Source of the DNA: Mactromeris polynyma
Lineage: Eukaryota; Mollusca; Bivalvia; Venerida; Mactridae
DNA length: 64,000 bases
Assembly (NCBI GenBank): GCA_032209605.1
Contig: JASFXZ010000039.1
Coordinates: 3,782,001-3,846,000 of the forward strand
Direction of reading: 5' to 3'
A program made the position numbers and the translations under genes. How positions within the stretch are numbered: position 1 is the first letter of the stretch; each line of letters starts with the position of its first letter. Below the pieces are notes generated by a model that saw only the letters and a program-made list of their open reading frames with translations, was not told the origin of the DNA and ran no database searches. This document shows, in pieces, positions 32,789 through 47,700 of the stretch.

Positions 32789-35700
32789 ATGGCAGGTGTG
32801 TATGATTAAAATTTAGGATGCATAAACAACACAATCACGTATCATGGATGATGCTAACCTTACATGTTATGAACAAATTAACATAAACCGCTTGTAATTA
32901 AATTTCTTGAAAAAAAAAATATTTCATCTTATGTTGTAAAATTTCCTATCAATGTTTTTAACCTAATGCAGTAAACAAACACACTTAATGAGACTGTATT
33001 GGTATATACAAGGTTGTCTGATGTAATATCAACTATGTTGTGATTTAATATGAATTATAATTGAGAAGAAAAAATACAGCTACTTTCAAGGTAAACATTT
33101 CGCATTAAGGATTGTTACTGCTGATGGAATTTTGTCCATTCTTACTTTGTACAAATCATAAGAAACTTACAGATGTTATTTACAATTGTGCAAATTAAAT
33201 AAGTGTCAAACCCTACATTTAGAAAACAATATTGCAATGTTATGATTTATTGTCAGATGAATGTGATTTAGAAGAACTGACAGCATTTCTTGAAGCATCA
33301 GACTGTGAGGATGACGTTGCTCAACAAGAGCAGATGGTTGTGGAAAATACAGATAATTCTCGTGACAGTAAGTCCGAGACGGTATCTCCTGAAAAGACAG
33401 GTATGTCCATTGTCAAATTTGTACAATTTATTTTGTTACCAACATTTTTCTACGGTATATTTGAAAAGTAGTGCTATTTAATTGATTTGATTTCATTAAT
33501 TGGTGCTATTTGGCATATTTTAGCTTTGCTGGCTGAGTGATTAGTATTTCTGTTCTATACCCAGTTTCAAATAATATTTTTGTCGTCATGTAATAAGTTT
33601 TTTCTGAAGCTTATATAATAAGTATTACTGGCAAATATAACGTGTTTGACTGTAGAAGTTGTAAATGTCGATGCGCAATTTTCTGTTTATATGTAAATTC
33701 TATTTCCTGTCCTAGATGATTGCAGTCTTGATGAAATAGAAGCTTTCTTACAAGCTTCTGATAACGAAAGTGATTCAGCTGATGAAAAAGATATAGAGAG
33801 AGAAGAAAAGTTTGACAGTGATGCTGATACAAATAAAAATAAGATTGATATAAATCATGACGCTCTCAACAAAGATGCAGAGTTTGATGGTAAGAACTTG
33901 GAAACATTGTATGGTTGTTACCATACTTGTATATGAAATCACATGTATAGTCCTTCATGCAGCATCTCTAGTTGGAATAATTACACTTTTAAGCATTTAA
34001 CTTAATTCCTAGTCAGTACCACATAATATCTGTTTTCAGTACCTGCTTTGTTTCTTCATGATATTGTTCTTTTACAGATAGAGTCTGACTTTCTCAAATT
34101 ACGGCTTTGCTTTATATTGTTTATACTGTGAACAACCTCCACAGTTTGATGGACATGATATTGATACATTTAACCCCCACTTAATGTTGTTGTCATCTAT
34201 ATTGTTTCTAGGCCACATGAAAGGAATGCAAACATTTTCATGATATGAATGTCTTATCAAAATGAATCTTGTCAAACAATTACTACTTTTTCTTTTACTA
34301 CTACAATTTCAACTGAAAATTGAAAATATCTTTTTGTCTGTACTTTTACTTTGGTCACGTTATCTGAACCACTCATATCATTTAATTTGACCTTATATAG
34401 ACTTGGATGAAGCCGACATGGAAGATCTCGAACAAATGCTGGATACTGATGTACATGCGGATAACAGTGGAAACCAGTCTACAACATGTTCACCTGAGAA
34501 ACAAGATACAGATACAGCAAAATCTGTTATAGATGAAGTTGAAGATGAAAATAATGAAAAGGGCCCAGTAGGAGATGCAGACCCAGAAAGCATAAAAGGT
34601 ATAATAAATACCGTCCCTGCAATAACAGCATGGTTATTTGTAATTGTGAATGTTTGTAGTTTCATATCTCCTGATGCTTTCTGGATGGCTGAGTGCTTTG
34701 TAAGTGGCATTTCCAACTTGACCTCGATATTTTCTGTTAGTGGTTGGAAATGTAATTTTAAATGAGTTTATTTTTACATTGCCTATGTCTGTTTATTTAA
34801 GTTGTGTAATTTCTTAGATTTTATATACTTCACTATCATAATCTAAAAATACTCCACTTATACAGTATGCATGTGAGCTGTTTTAAAGTACCACTCAAAT
34901 AATGAAGGCAGAACTTGTCTGATCTATTTAAATAAAGTGGTCAGGCTGTCAAGTCACCTCTTTTTAAAAAGTAGGGATACAGTAGAGACCAAGTAAAAAA
35001 GTAGGCAAAAGTAGGAAATGTAGAAAAAGTAGGGCCTGCTTGACAGCCTGAGTGGTCGTATATTATATATATTCTTTTATTTTGACTGGCCTATATGTGT
35101 GTATTATCATTCTAGCTGAGATGGCTGCCATGGCAGAGAGAATGAAACAGTTAGAAAGATTGTTAAACCAGTCCCAGTCAGGATCAAGCAAGTCAGAACC
35201 CAGGGATAATCACAGACATAATGATAAAGGTTCCAGTAGTCGTCCTTCAGAAAGAAAATCTAGTCACAAATCTCCATCTAGTAATAAAGTGACACATAAC
35301 AGTAGTAAGGAGTTGGTGAAAGGTTCTCAGTCAGGATCAAACAAGGCCGAACCCAGGGATAAGCACAGACAAAATGATAAAGGTTCCAGTAGTCATCCTT
35401 CAGAAAGAAAATCTAGTCACAAATCTCCATCTGGTAATAAAGTGACACATAACAGTAGTAAGGAGTTGGTGAAAGGTTCTCAGTCAGGATCAAACAAGTC
35501 AGAATCCAGGGATAAGCACAGACAAAATGATAAAGGTTCCAGTAGTCATCCTTCAGAAAGAAAATCTAGTCACAAATCTCCATCTGGTAACAAAGTGACA
35601 CATAACAGTAGTAAGGAGTTGGTGAAAGATGAAGTCAAGAAAACTGACCAAGAATCTTGTAGTGATAAATTAGCCAGGGCTATGTCTGCTCATAAACACT

Positions 35701-38700
35701 CTAAATCTACACATAGTGAACATAGTGTGTCTAATAAGAAACATGTGGATTCCAGCAGGACTAAGTTAAAAGCTACTGCTGGTAAGTTTGGTATAATATT
35801 ATATTCATATGTGAAATTGATTACTGTTAATTTTTTATCAATTGTTCTATCAGACCTAGGTCTCTCTTACATACACACGTCATTTACACTGTGGGAAAAC
35901 CAACTTCTGCTTTCTGTTGATATCAAACAGTAGTATAGTGTATGTGCATTGACCTAGATAAATATTAAAGTAACAAATTTGTACAACATCTCTTCAGGTA
36001 CTATGTCAACAATTGTATTTTGTTATAAGAGTGTATCTGTGTAACAGACATTCTAAAACTAGATTCTGAAAGTCTTGTTTGTCATCAACTCTGAAATTCT
36101 GCATTTTTCCACAGTGCTTACCTTGCTTGACATAATATTCATTGATAGTAAAAAAATGATGTCACATGCTGTTTATTGGTTCCCAAACTATGGAGTGATA
36201 TGTTGATTTCAAGGGGATATATATTTAATGAATATCCTTTGTTGTTTAGAAAAAGATACAGATGAAGAGAATCCATTCTTTGCCAGTACTGATCAGACAA
36301 CTGCACAGACAACTTCGTCAGACAGAGTGATTGAACCTGAAATTACCTCAAAGTCAATATTTGGTGACTCTGATGACAGTGACTGGGATGAACTCGGTGG
36401 AGGTGAACATTATTATAAACATTTCTGTTGCAAACTTATTTGATTTAACAATGCAGAATAATTTTGATTTGATAGTTACAATCTTCCATGCTTAAAAGCT
36501 TACTTATGGAAGTTTAATTTTATTTGTACAAAACGTCTCAATTTGAGATAAATCTCAAGTGTAATGTTTTGTTTAGGACCTCTTTTATACAACAACCTTC
36601 TACCTGAATGCTTAGTATCATCGAAATAAATATCAGGTCCCAATGTACCTTCTTAGGCATGTCGAATTGAAATGGGCTATTCAAAACCGTGTATTATTTG
36701 AAATAAAATTTCGGACCCAAAAATTCAAATGAGGTCTGACTCTATAGGGGAAATAATATCTCTCTTGACATGAATAGTGGTACTTGTATGTCTAAGTCAA
36801 GTTTACATACCATCTCCTCTGGTTGGCTTTCTGTTCTGTAACTCAAAATATAAGTTCTGAATTTAGAAATGCCTAAATTGAGATCATTTGCAAAGTTTGA
36901 GACAGGTTAATGATAAAGTTTTCGTAGGCTTGGAATTGAGCACTCACAAGGTATGCCTAATCTCTTTGTAAATTTCTGCAATAAATCATCGGTGTTCAGG
37001 CTTCGTGAAATGTTTTTTTCAGGTTTTGAAAGTAAGGGAACTTCACTGTTATGGATCTTAAAATCCTATATATTGTAAAATCTATTCATTCATATACTTA
37101 GAGCAAAAAGATGAATTAAGTAAGGAAGGCAAGGACTTACAGAAGTTGATAACATCCGGACACAAAAAGAGACAAGCTCATACACCAAGTTATGATCCCT
37201 CTGCAATAAAGAAACCAGATCTTGGTAGTTGGTCAGGTAATTCATAAAGCATACTTTTGTTATATACAGGCATGAGGATTTGTCGCTCGCAAGAGCCATT
37301 TTTGAAACAATTTAAGCTATCTTAGATGCATAAAAGCCAGGCCGAGGTTATCATGACAGCAACATAGGGAAGGGGGAATAATGGCCAAGGTTATCATGAT
37401 GGCAACATAGGGAAGGGGGAATAATGGCCAAGGTTATCATGACAGCAACATAGGGAAGGGGGAATAATGGCCAAGGTTATCATGACAGCAACATAGGGAA
37501 GGGGGATAATGGCCAAGGTTATCATGACAGCAACATAGGGAAGGGGGATAATGGCCGAGGTTATCATGATGGCAACATAGGGAAGGGGGAATAATGGCCA
37601 AGGTTATCATGACGGCAACATAGGGAAGGGGGGATAATGGCCGAGGGTAGAGTGCATGACTCCTGATCCATAGGAAGCGAGTTTGAATCCAGTTGTGGGC
37701 ATGGTTGGACTGCAAACTTCACCATCATTGAATTAGGCAAGAATACTGCTTGGTAAACGTGCAGTTTTAGAATTTCGTATACTTTACTACTTAAATCTAA
37801 AAATACGGCATTTATACAGTATGTATATACAAATAATTAAAATAAATAAGTTTAAACTAAAGAAGCAAAACATATAATAGTAATACATGCAAAATTTCTC
37901 TCTCTGGATTTGATATATATAGTACAGTGTAGTGTGTTGTATTTGTCTCTAATAAGGACAACCAATTATACTTAATTGATCATAGATATCAGCAGAATAA
38001 TGACTTTCCTCTTCATGTGATCAAAGTTCTTATCTACCATATTGTTTTTTACAGAAAAATCACGTCCACCAATAAGACTTAACACACTACCAGGTCACGC
38101 AGGGCTTGGCAGATTGTCTGTGCAACAGTCACAACCACAACTACCTGCATTAAACCCGGAAACAGGGACTGTAAGTGGCAAGTATAAAGTAAAAGATGAA
38201 TATATGCCTAAATCAACTTTACCAAAGGAGGATGAGAGAGAGTCGGTTACCGATCCATTCTGTGGTATCAGAATCATGTAAGTATAATAGAGGTACCATC
38301 CTCCTATCTCGTGCAAACCACGTTGTCACTGTTTTTTCACAAGTTAGCATAGCTTTCTGCTTAGATTGCAAAACAATGTATTTCCTTGTCCATTCATGTG
38401 TTAATATTGTCAACATCAAAGTCTTCTTGTTTAGTCAAGAATGGTTACTAGATATAATACTGGTTATCGTTGACTTACTATTTCTGTGGTATTTTATCCG
38501 TGTGCTATTGTGGGTATTGCCTTACATTTGAAAGCTACACATTCCATATTTGTATCCAAATTCATGTTTGTCAGAACGTAGTATTAAAAAATCTCAGTTT
38601 TTTGTGACCAATGCAAACTAAAAAGCAGTCAACCTTAAATCTAACTGATGATTGAATTTTCAGTTTATTTGATTCTCAGTTTAAGTCTCCACATAAATAT

Positions 38701-41700
38701 TTAATTATATTGTGTGTTTATAATTTGTTATTTCTCTAGAAATCCAAGGATTTCAATGTCCGAGTTCAAACTGAAGATGGAAGGACGTAACATGATTCGG
38801 ATACCAAAATTATTATCCAGATATAACAAATCCGACTTACAGAAGGACAATTGGGTTACCGTAGGAGTCGTAGTCCACAAAACAGAACCTCGACAATCTG
38901 CTGCTGTATGTATATTGCTCAATTTATGTTATAGAGGTTTTCTTGAATTGGTTGATAGTAAATACATGTAGTCCAGTTCTGTTTTGAATGAGACTCTGAT
39001 GAATTTAAAACTGAGGATTTTCTGATCCCTGAAAGTTCTTCAGAGATTTGAATTCAATATTGATGTATATTCATATATAATTGTAGTCAAATAACCATAA
39101 TCATTATTTTGACTTAGATAGAATTCAAACTAGTATATATGACAATTATATAGAGAAATATGATTGTTATAACAGGAAAGGAAATAAGAAATTTACTATT
39201 GTAAAGGTGGATGGAAAAATGTGAAAATTGCATCTTGTAAAATGCATTATTATGGGGATTTGAATGCATGAGTCTATAGAATTGCAATGAATAATGCATT
39301 AATGTTCCGAGCTTTTTCTGCTTGGCCACATGGATTTTCATGTAGATATAATTATATAATTATTTACAATGAGTGTTGATTTTCAAAAAGAAATCACATA
39401 TCTATCCACTTTTTCACTATGTAGGATCTGAAGACTGCAAACACTGACTTATTTAAGTCTGACCATAGTGCAGTTATCATATTGTAACTGTATTTGTTAA
39501 TATGTTGTTGTCACAGAATTATAGCATATATGATCTAATGTATATGTATATTTTAGGGTAAAGCGTATTGTATATGGAAGATAAGTGATATACAAGACTG
39601 TGATAAAACTGTGACGTTCTTCTTGTTTGGTAATGTATATAAGGAACATTGGAAGAACGACCTTGGTGTAGTGATTGGTCTACTGAATCCGTCCTTTATG
39701 GATAAAGCTGAAAAGGTTAGTATTAGTCGTCACAGTAACACACTAGCCTGAAGCTTGTGGCTAGTAACTTAATTTTGGACTAACAGAATTTCTGAGTACT
39801 AGCCCTAACAGGCAAGTGCTTAATTTCAGTGATTCTATAGTGCGATTTCATTAACCACGAACGTATGAACATATTACCTGGACCATTACATTACATGTAG
39901 GTGTATTAAAATGTTCGTGTTTTTCTGTAAGCTGAACGGAGAAAACACCACAATTCTGTTTTGATAGAAAATTCAACCAAACAGCAGTAATAGCTTTACA
40001 CACGAGAATTTCTTACTTAAATTGACATGGGTCGGTCCTTAAAGTTTGTACACCTGTTCGCAGTCAATTTAACAGCACTATACTGTTTCAAAAATTGAGA
40101 AGAAATAAAATCTGTCCATGACGTTAACAAATAGTATGCATACATAAAGCCATGCCATTTTATATCTTTGTTAAGCATCCGTATACCTAGGTTTTGAGAT
40201 CTTTGAGCCAAAAAAACCCATTTTTGTAAGTTTATACTGTTTAAATAATCGCCAAGGGAAGTAACCGCTGTATCATATTTACGTATGTTTTGTCAATATT
40301 TTGTTTACTTGAATGTTTGAAAATAGTGAGTGAAAACTAGTCATTTTTTCTATTAGGCTTCTAATGTTTTATAAAGCAACAAGTTGTTTAGTTATATTTT
40401 TATCATGTTCACTTCATTGAAACGTGTGATATGACAAAGTCATCGTCTATGTTTTGTGTTTTTTTAAACAACTTTGTGTGTTTTTTCAAATAGGTAGCTA
40501 GGTGTTTCAAAGCAAGGTTGGCGCTTTACAAAAATAAAAAACAGTGTGCCCTAATTGTGACTATCTGGTTTTTACAAATTAGTGTTATACCTATATGATT
40601 CAGCTAGTAAGAATGATTTCATTTTAATTATACAATATATTATTAAATACGCTTTTTGTGATCAAATGAAGTTTTGATCCGACACAGATCTTTTGCAAGA
40701 GTGTTGAACAGTTTGGAAATCAAAATTATTAAGATGGTTCTTTTGTGTATATGCATATTGCAAACATCTTATTTGAGACAGTGATCATAGCTTTCTTATT
40801 GAATCTGTACGTCTGTGTTCTAGAACCAGTCAGAGGTTGCCATGACAATACAACATCCACAACAACTACTGATGCTGGGAATTTCGAAGGATCTAGGACG
40901 ATGTCGCAGCACCACCAAGGCTGGACACCCTTGTTCATCTTTCATAAACAAGTAAGTATCATGTGTAACAGGATGGCACAGTGATGGCGGATTCTGTATT
41001 GTTTACCTATAAACGTTTTTTTGGGCAATTTGTAAAGAAATAAATGATAATAATATAAATAAAATATTACCTACATGTACATTAATTATTGTATTTAACT
41101 CATTTTCAGCTCTTAAAATTGTTTTATACAGTCTGTTATTTACGACCACTGGTATAATATCCTGAATGTTTTCAGACAACAAGGGGAGTTTTGTTCATAT
41201 CATGTTCAGACAGCATACAGAAAAACCAGCTCTAAAAGAACGGAACTTCAAGCAAGGTATTTTCAGTCTTGCATTCATTTAACTGAACATCAAGTTTGTT
41301 ACACCCAATAAATTATTACGTATCTGGTAGATTTTGTTATCATGACTACTCAGATGTTGATATCCTTATTTTTCAATAATGCAAGCCTCCTAGTGATATC
41401 TTTAACACCCGTAATAACCTTAATTTTTGGAAATCCTGTAAATCCTTTATTTTTCCTGTAAAACCTATGAAGACCCTCAATTCACTCAGTTTATTGCATC
41501 TTTTTTGAGCAATGAATATTATATTTATATTGTACTGTTCACTTTTAAAAAAAACCAGCCACATTTTGTAACTACTTGCATATATCATCTTGAATGTTTG
41601 TGAAGGCAGTCTGTTATTGCCCAGGCAGGATCCTATTGTCCACGCATTGGTGGACAAACTGCTGGTCTCACATTGATAAAATTAGATGTTCAAAATTAGC

Positions 41701-44700
41701 CTTTATTTGCTCATTATTTTTACAGAAATCGCCCTAAAAACCCTTTGTTTTGCTAAATGCAGCCTTTTTCTTTGAGGCCTGCTTAGTGGTCTGTTCATGT
41801 TGTTGATTAACACTCTGGTTTCAATATAAATATTTTCACTCATTTTGAGAATCTTGTTGTTAATGCCTGATAGAATGATAAATTCTGGTATGTGTACAAA
41901 TCAGCCTTTCAATAGAAGCATTGTGTTGGAAGCTTTTATATACTTTGGATCTTTATTTCAGCACTGGTGTAACACCAAAAAACTTTGCTGCTAAGAAACT
42001 GAACAATAAAAACGATGGATTCTTTTTCTACGGTGGAAATACTTACACTACTATGAGGTATGTTAGTTCACTTTGTTATGGTTAGTTCTGCATATCTTTT
42101 AATCATAGAAAGATACGCGTCTCTGACTGAAATCATGAGTCTATATAACATTCCTTTTGTTTAGTACATCTATGATTTATGATATTGTACCAAGCTTTGA
42201 ATCATACTTAAACTCAATCGAACTATGCTATTGATTCAGCTTTGAAACTGTACTTGTGTCAGCATTGTAAAGAAACTGCATCAAACCATTTATAAAGGAA
42301 TTATTAAGTTGCTACAGGGAATGCAACATACACAAGACAATGCCTTCCCACACAGCTCCCAGGGAAACATCCGCCTATGAAACATTAGGGATCGAGGAGA
42401 TGTAAGGGCAAACATCTGTGGGATAGGGAAGTAAGAAATTGTGTGGCTGAGTATTAAAAACTACCATGGAAGATTTAAGGGAGACAACAAGGGGGAAGGA
42501 TGGAATGGTTGGATTACACCATAGGACGAGCAAAGAAAGCTAATGGCCACAGACTTAAAGGATGGGGAGAACACACACATTTTATCAAGTCAAGGAACTG
42601 CACATGGGGAAAGGGGAGCTTAATATACATCTAAAAAACTTAAATAGAAATACTAGCCACATAGGGAGTTACAGCCATGGAACTATTGATAGTATTAAAT
42701 GATTTGAATACCACACATTAGCTTTTTATAACTTTTAATGTTTGATAATTAATAATGATAGCAAGGTACAAATTTGACTGTATATACAATCTTTCTTTTT
42801 GTAAATACAGGCCTCAAGCTAAATCATCTAAGGAAACAATGACCTTGAAAAAACTGCAGTCATTTGAAGCTGTTAAACCTGTTGGGAAGATAACAACCAT
42901 GTCGCTTCACGAACTGGAGGCAGAAGATGAGAAGAAAATTAATAAACTGGCTGAAAAAGACAAGCAGTTGTAAGTGATGCTTGTATTTTCATGCATGTTG
43001 TTTATGGTGCTTTGTTGTTGTGAAAATAATTGCAACTGTAATTGAGTAAAACTTATTACTTCATGGTCATACTGTTATTAGTATCTTATTACCCTAGGTT
43101 TTGGGGTGCCACTAAAAATTGCTTACGTAATTATTTCCTGTGTCCTGCATTTTGTGTCGACATCCTATAAATGATGAAGCAAAAGTTGGTACAATAACGT
43201 TTCATTTGAAGTTGAAATATAATTTTTTGGGTGATGCATGGCTTTATTTATTGGTAAAGGTTAAATAATTGAATTTGAACATTACATTATATAGATATTA
43301 TAAACATTGTCTTTCAGTAAAAGTATATTCTACTGACTAGTTGGAAACAATACAGTTCTCGATTCAAAGGAGTCAATCTGATATTGATACGGTTGTTGCA
43401 ATATCGATACAGTTCAGCAAATCTCCTTTGTTTACTGACAAGTACTTACTGATACCCAATTTGTGTTCTGCTGTCATCATCATTCGTGAGTGTTGTCGTA
43501 ACGATTGCCTATAGGAACAAAATGGCGACCATTTCTGTCGATGACACTTGACACTGTCCCCCCTACCGATATATAAATATTGATGTACGATAACGTTTCA
43601 TTTGAAGTATCATCGATATATTTGTCTTGATATATCAGTACAGACTTCTACTAACATCAAAGTTACCCCTTCTGTCTACCATGTGACACAATCATTATGA
43701 TATTGTTGTTTATTCCACAGATTGAGTATGTTGTCAGTTCCATCTGCTGGATCCATGAACTTTGTGAAACATCTTGTCAAGAAAGATGCAACAAAATCAT
43801 TTGGTAAATATGATCACACATTAAGTTAACCCAACACCTTAAGTTAACCCAAATGAGTTTTCTGTAATTGATGATTAGTATTGAGACTTTGAGTTCTGAT
43901 TAAATCAACAAACCAGCATTTTAGCTGGCTTTATTTGTATGAGACATGGTCAAAATGTTTGTTTTAATTAAGTCTATGTCAAGTTTGAAACTGGTTAAAA
44001 ACTAGGTCACTAGGTCCCATTATGGAAAAACCTGATAAACACTAGGAGGCCATATAGTTAACTTCACTTGTATGAGACTTGATAACAATATTTTGCTACA
44101 TGAGTGCCTAGCAAAAGGGAGCTACCCATTCCATTTTTCACGTCTTTGGTATGACCCGACCAGGGATCAAACCCACGACCTCCTGACTCTAAGCAGAAAC
44201 TACCAATTGAGCAATTGAGGTGGTACCAAGACCTGAACAATGGAACATGTAGCCTCATTACTAGGCATTCAGTATATAAAGGGTAGAACCAGGTGATAAA
44301 TAAGCCCAGGTAAGTATCTGTTAGTGGGTACCTTGTTAGTAGCACAAGAACTTTGAAGCTCATGTTACTTGTTGATCATAAGCAATGTTTAATAAAGCTT
44401 CTTTATATTTATCATTGGTATAAAATGGCTAGGGATCGAATCTGCAACCTGCACTCAAAGAGGATACTCTACCAATTAAGCTTTTGAGGCAGTAATGATA
44501 CTGGCATAAATCTTCTTTATCTTTACCAATAGATGTCTCAATATCATTCCAATGTATATTCACCATGTTACAGTTAACCAAGGTGACAGCGGTGATGAGA
44601 TAGCACCACTTGTATCAGCGAGAGATCTACTGAAAGAACATACCAAAACTATAATACAGAAGAAAAGAGAGACATCGTTGTTGTCTGCTACACCTACAAT

Positions 44701-47700
44701 AGGTAAAGGTTTCACATGTGGACAACAGATTTCACTTGATATTCCGATCAAGAAAAAAGTTGGAAGTGCGTCTGCTGAGTTTGCTAAGGTATGTTGACTT
44801 GTCAATGAAGATATTTGTGATTTGTGTAGGAGCAGATGCAAGGCTAGAAAATTCTTTTCTGCTACAACTAAAACTTTGTATCAAAAAAGCAGACATGTTT
44901 GAAATTGTAGTCTTATATCTTTTCATGTATAGTTACCATGGAATAGAACTGTTTCATGTACATTAATTTCTTAGTTTAAATGAGTGATTGTACAGTTTTA
45001 TATTTGGATATTGTTTATACTTTAATAATTGCACTTTAGTATACCAACAATCAGATGCAAGTTGTGAAATACTAATGAAAGGGGCTCACATTTGTTATGA
45101 AAATTTATGCAGATTTGTTGTATTTGACTCAACTTGCCATACAAGACACTCCTGCCTAATGGATTGTTTTAAATGATGCATTAATAACTTTGGTTGACTG
45201 TCATTTTTTCAGCAACTTGCCATTGCTAAAATTAAAGCAAAAGGGGGATTGAAAACAGAAGATCCAAATGCTGTAAGGAAGAAAGTTGTCTCTCCTGAAG
45301 CCAGAGAGAAAATAAAAAAGAGAGTAGCAGAAGCCATGGGTAAGACTTTCAAAAATTTCACTTTTTTTGTATCAAGGGCTTGTCAGAATAGTTCATGTAG
45401 GACTTTATGTCTTTGTATCTAAACTTGAAGCATTAAGCAGGCATACGGCTTATTTATTGTCCCTGGATACATCTCCCTTGCCCATGTGGTCAAAACATCT
45501 GCTTTGGGAGCGGAAGGTCAAAGGTTCAAATTCCAGTAGGGATGCGTTCTGATATGGGTGGTTGGTGAGCCACAAGACAGTTAGATAATGGTTACTGTGT
45601 GTCTGCCTGCCTGGTGCCTGGCATTAAAGGATAGGAATCGGGAAGTAAATGTGCTCTGAAAGTTGGTGTCTCATAAGTCAGAAATGGCTGGCCTTACAGT
45701 GATGACTGCTTCTTTTATGTGTCAAAAAGTTAATATTCACGACAAGATGTTTATATGCAGTTTATGATTTAAATAATTACATGAGTGCTCACAAATTATG
45801 TAATTTTATTTTTAATAGCTCTGAAATTTAAGTTTAAGATTATATATTTTACATCAATTGAAAGAAGTTCTTACAACTTGTAATTATCACGCTCGATGAC
45901 TGCTTCCTGGGTTATTAGCTAGTACTCACGCCAAATTTAGGGATTGTGAAGTTCGTGACCTAACCCTGCTCATTGCGGGGCTTAAACTCACGACCTTCAG
46001 ATAAGGAGACAGGCGCTCTACCCCTTGAACTTCTAAAATGTATGACCTTCATTATAATCATATTATATTCAACATTGAAATTATAATCATTTTTGTTAAC
46101 CTCAAATATTCTAGTTGTATGTTTATTTGAATTCAGATATAGACCCTAGTCCTTCCAAAGATTCTGGTAGTAAGGAACCACCAAAGAAAAAGTCCAAATT
46201 GTTGGGTGATCTAGATCTTAACTCACCAGAAGTACAGCAGCTATTGAAGAAAAAATCAAAACACACGGGAGCATTAGCAGAAGTAAGTCGTTGATACGCT
46301 TTAACATTACATTTACCGCTAAAAGCAGCATTACTTTTTTATGTAATTATGCATGTTAAAGCGTTTTTACATATTTCAGAATTAATAACATCCTTTCTGC
46401 AAAAAATATTTGTATTTCGCTGAAATTTACATATTTTAGAAATAAGACATCTAACTCAAAGCTGTCTTAGACATTAAGTTGTCACTGAAGAACTCTTAGG
46501 ATAAGCTGTTACATGTGATACTAACTGAAATGAAAATTGTATGTAAAAACATCCTTTTGTAAAATGAAATGCAATTATGGTGGTTTGAAAGTATCTTTCA
46601 GCTGTCAGAGAAAAGAGAGAAAAATGTCTTGCCACGTTAGAAATGTCTGCATTCATTTGGTGTTGAAAGGAAATGTTTTCACTTGTACAGTGGTTTCCCT
46701 ACAATTTTCCAAATAGTGGTCTTAGGACCCCCAACTCAGCAATTTTGGGTATCCTTGATAATTTTTTAGGATCCCTCCGTTTTATTTTATTGTTTCATAT
46801 TTTCTTGATGATTCAGTCATGACGAAAATTGAAGGTCAATCAATGGACGTTAAAACATTAAGGCAGTATGTCAGATGATAATATATCTAGTACTGAAAGC
46901 TAAACCATTGTGTCTTCTTCCTTATTATATATGTAGATACCAGTTTCTCTTTCGACCCCTCGATATACAGTACAATCTCGTTCATTTGAATTCATTGGGT
47001 CTGAAATTAATTATCAATAATAAATGGTTTTGAATAGCCTATTTTAATTTGACATATATGTAAGACATTACATCGGGACCTGATATTTATTTCAGATAAT
47101 ACCATGTATTCGGATAGAAAGTTGTAGAATAAACGAGGTCCGACTATAGATAGGTGACTTTTTGTAAATGTATGTTCACTTGTATGACTTCAGGCAGAAG
47201 CTGAGCACGAAGACAGATATTTCTCTGCATTAGAGCAGAAGGAAAAAATGGAAGATAAAATGAGCTCTATAATGGAAGTACCTGTCAAACTTGTCTACTG
47301 TGTTCAGGTGAGATTCTCCATGCATTATCTGGATTGTATTAAAACTATTTAGCTAAAGCAGCTGTCGGAGATAATTATAAATAATCTTGTCTCACAATAC
47401 CGTGCTGCTATGTTTTGTCAATGAAGAAAACGTCCTGTTTGTAAAGTAAAATGCTGTATTTAAGTCATAATCTGACATACTCAGAATTGAAAAAAAAATT
47501 GAATTACAGTTCTGGAATTATTACTTTGTTAATGCAGTTTGTGAATATGTTGTATAGAACTAGATAGTAGATGATTAATAGTCTTGATGTTTTGGAACAT
47601 ACTTCTCTTACATAGTTTTATATTTGCCTTAAACAGATGTCGCTTTACTTGTGAATAGTCTAATGTTAACCAAATTTAGGGAGTTACTGTTTTCAAGTCA

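Noticed and set aside
37437..37715. 92-codon minus-strand frame with repeated CCHHDNLGHYPPSL
   Set aside because: It is the translation of the 43-bp minisatellite.
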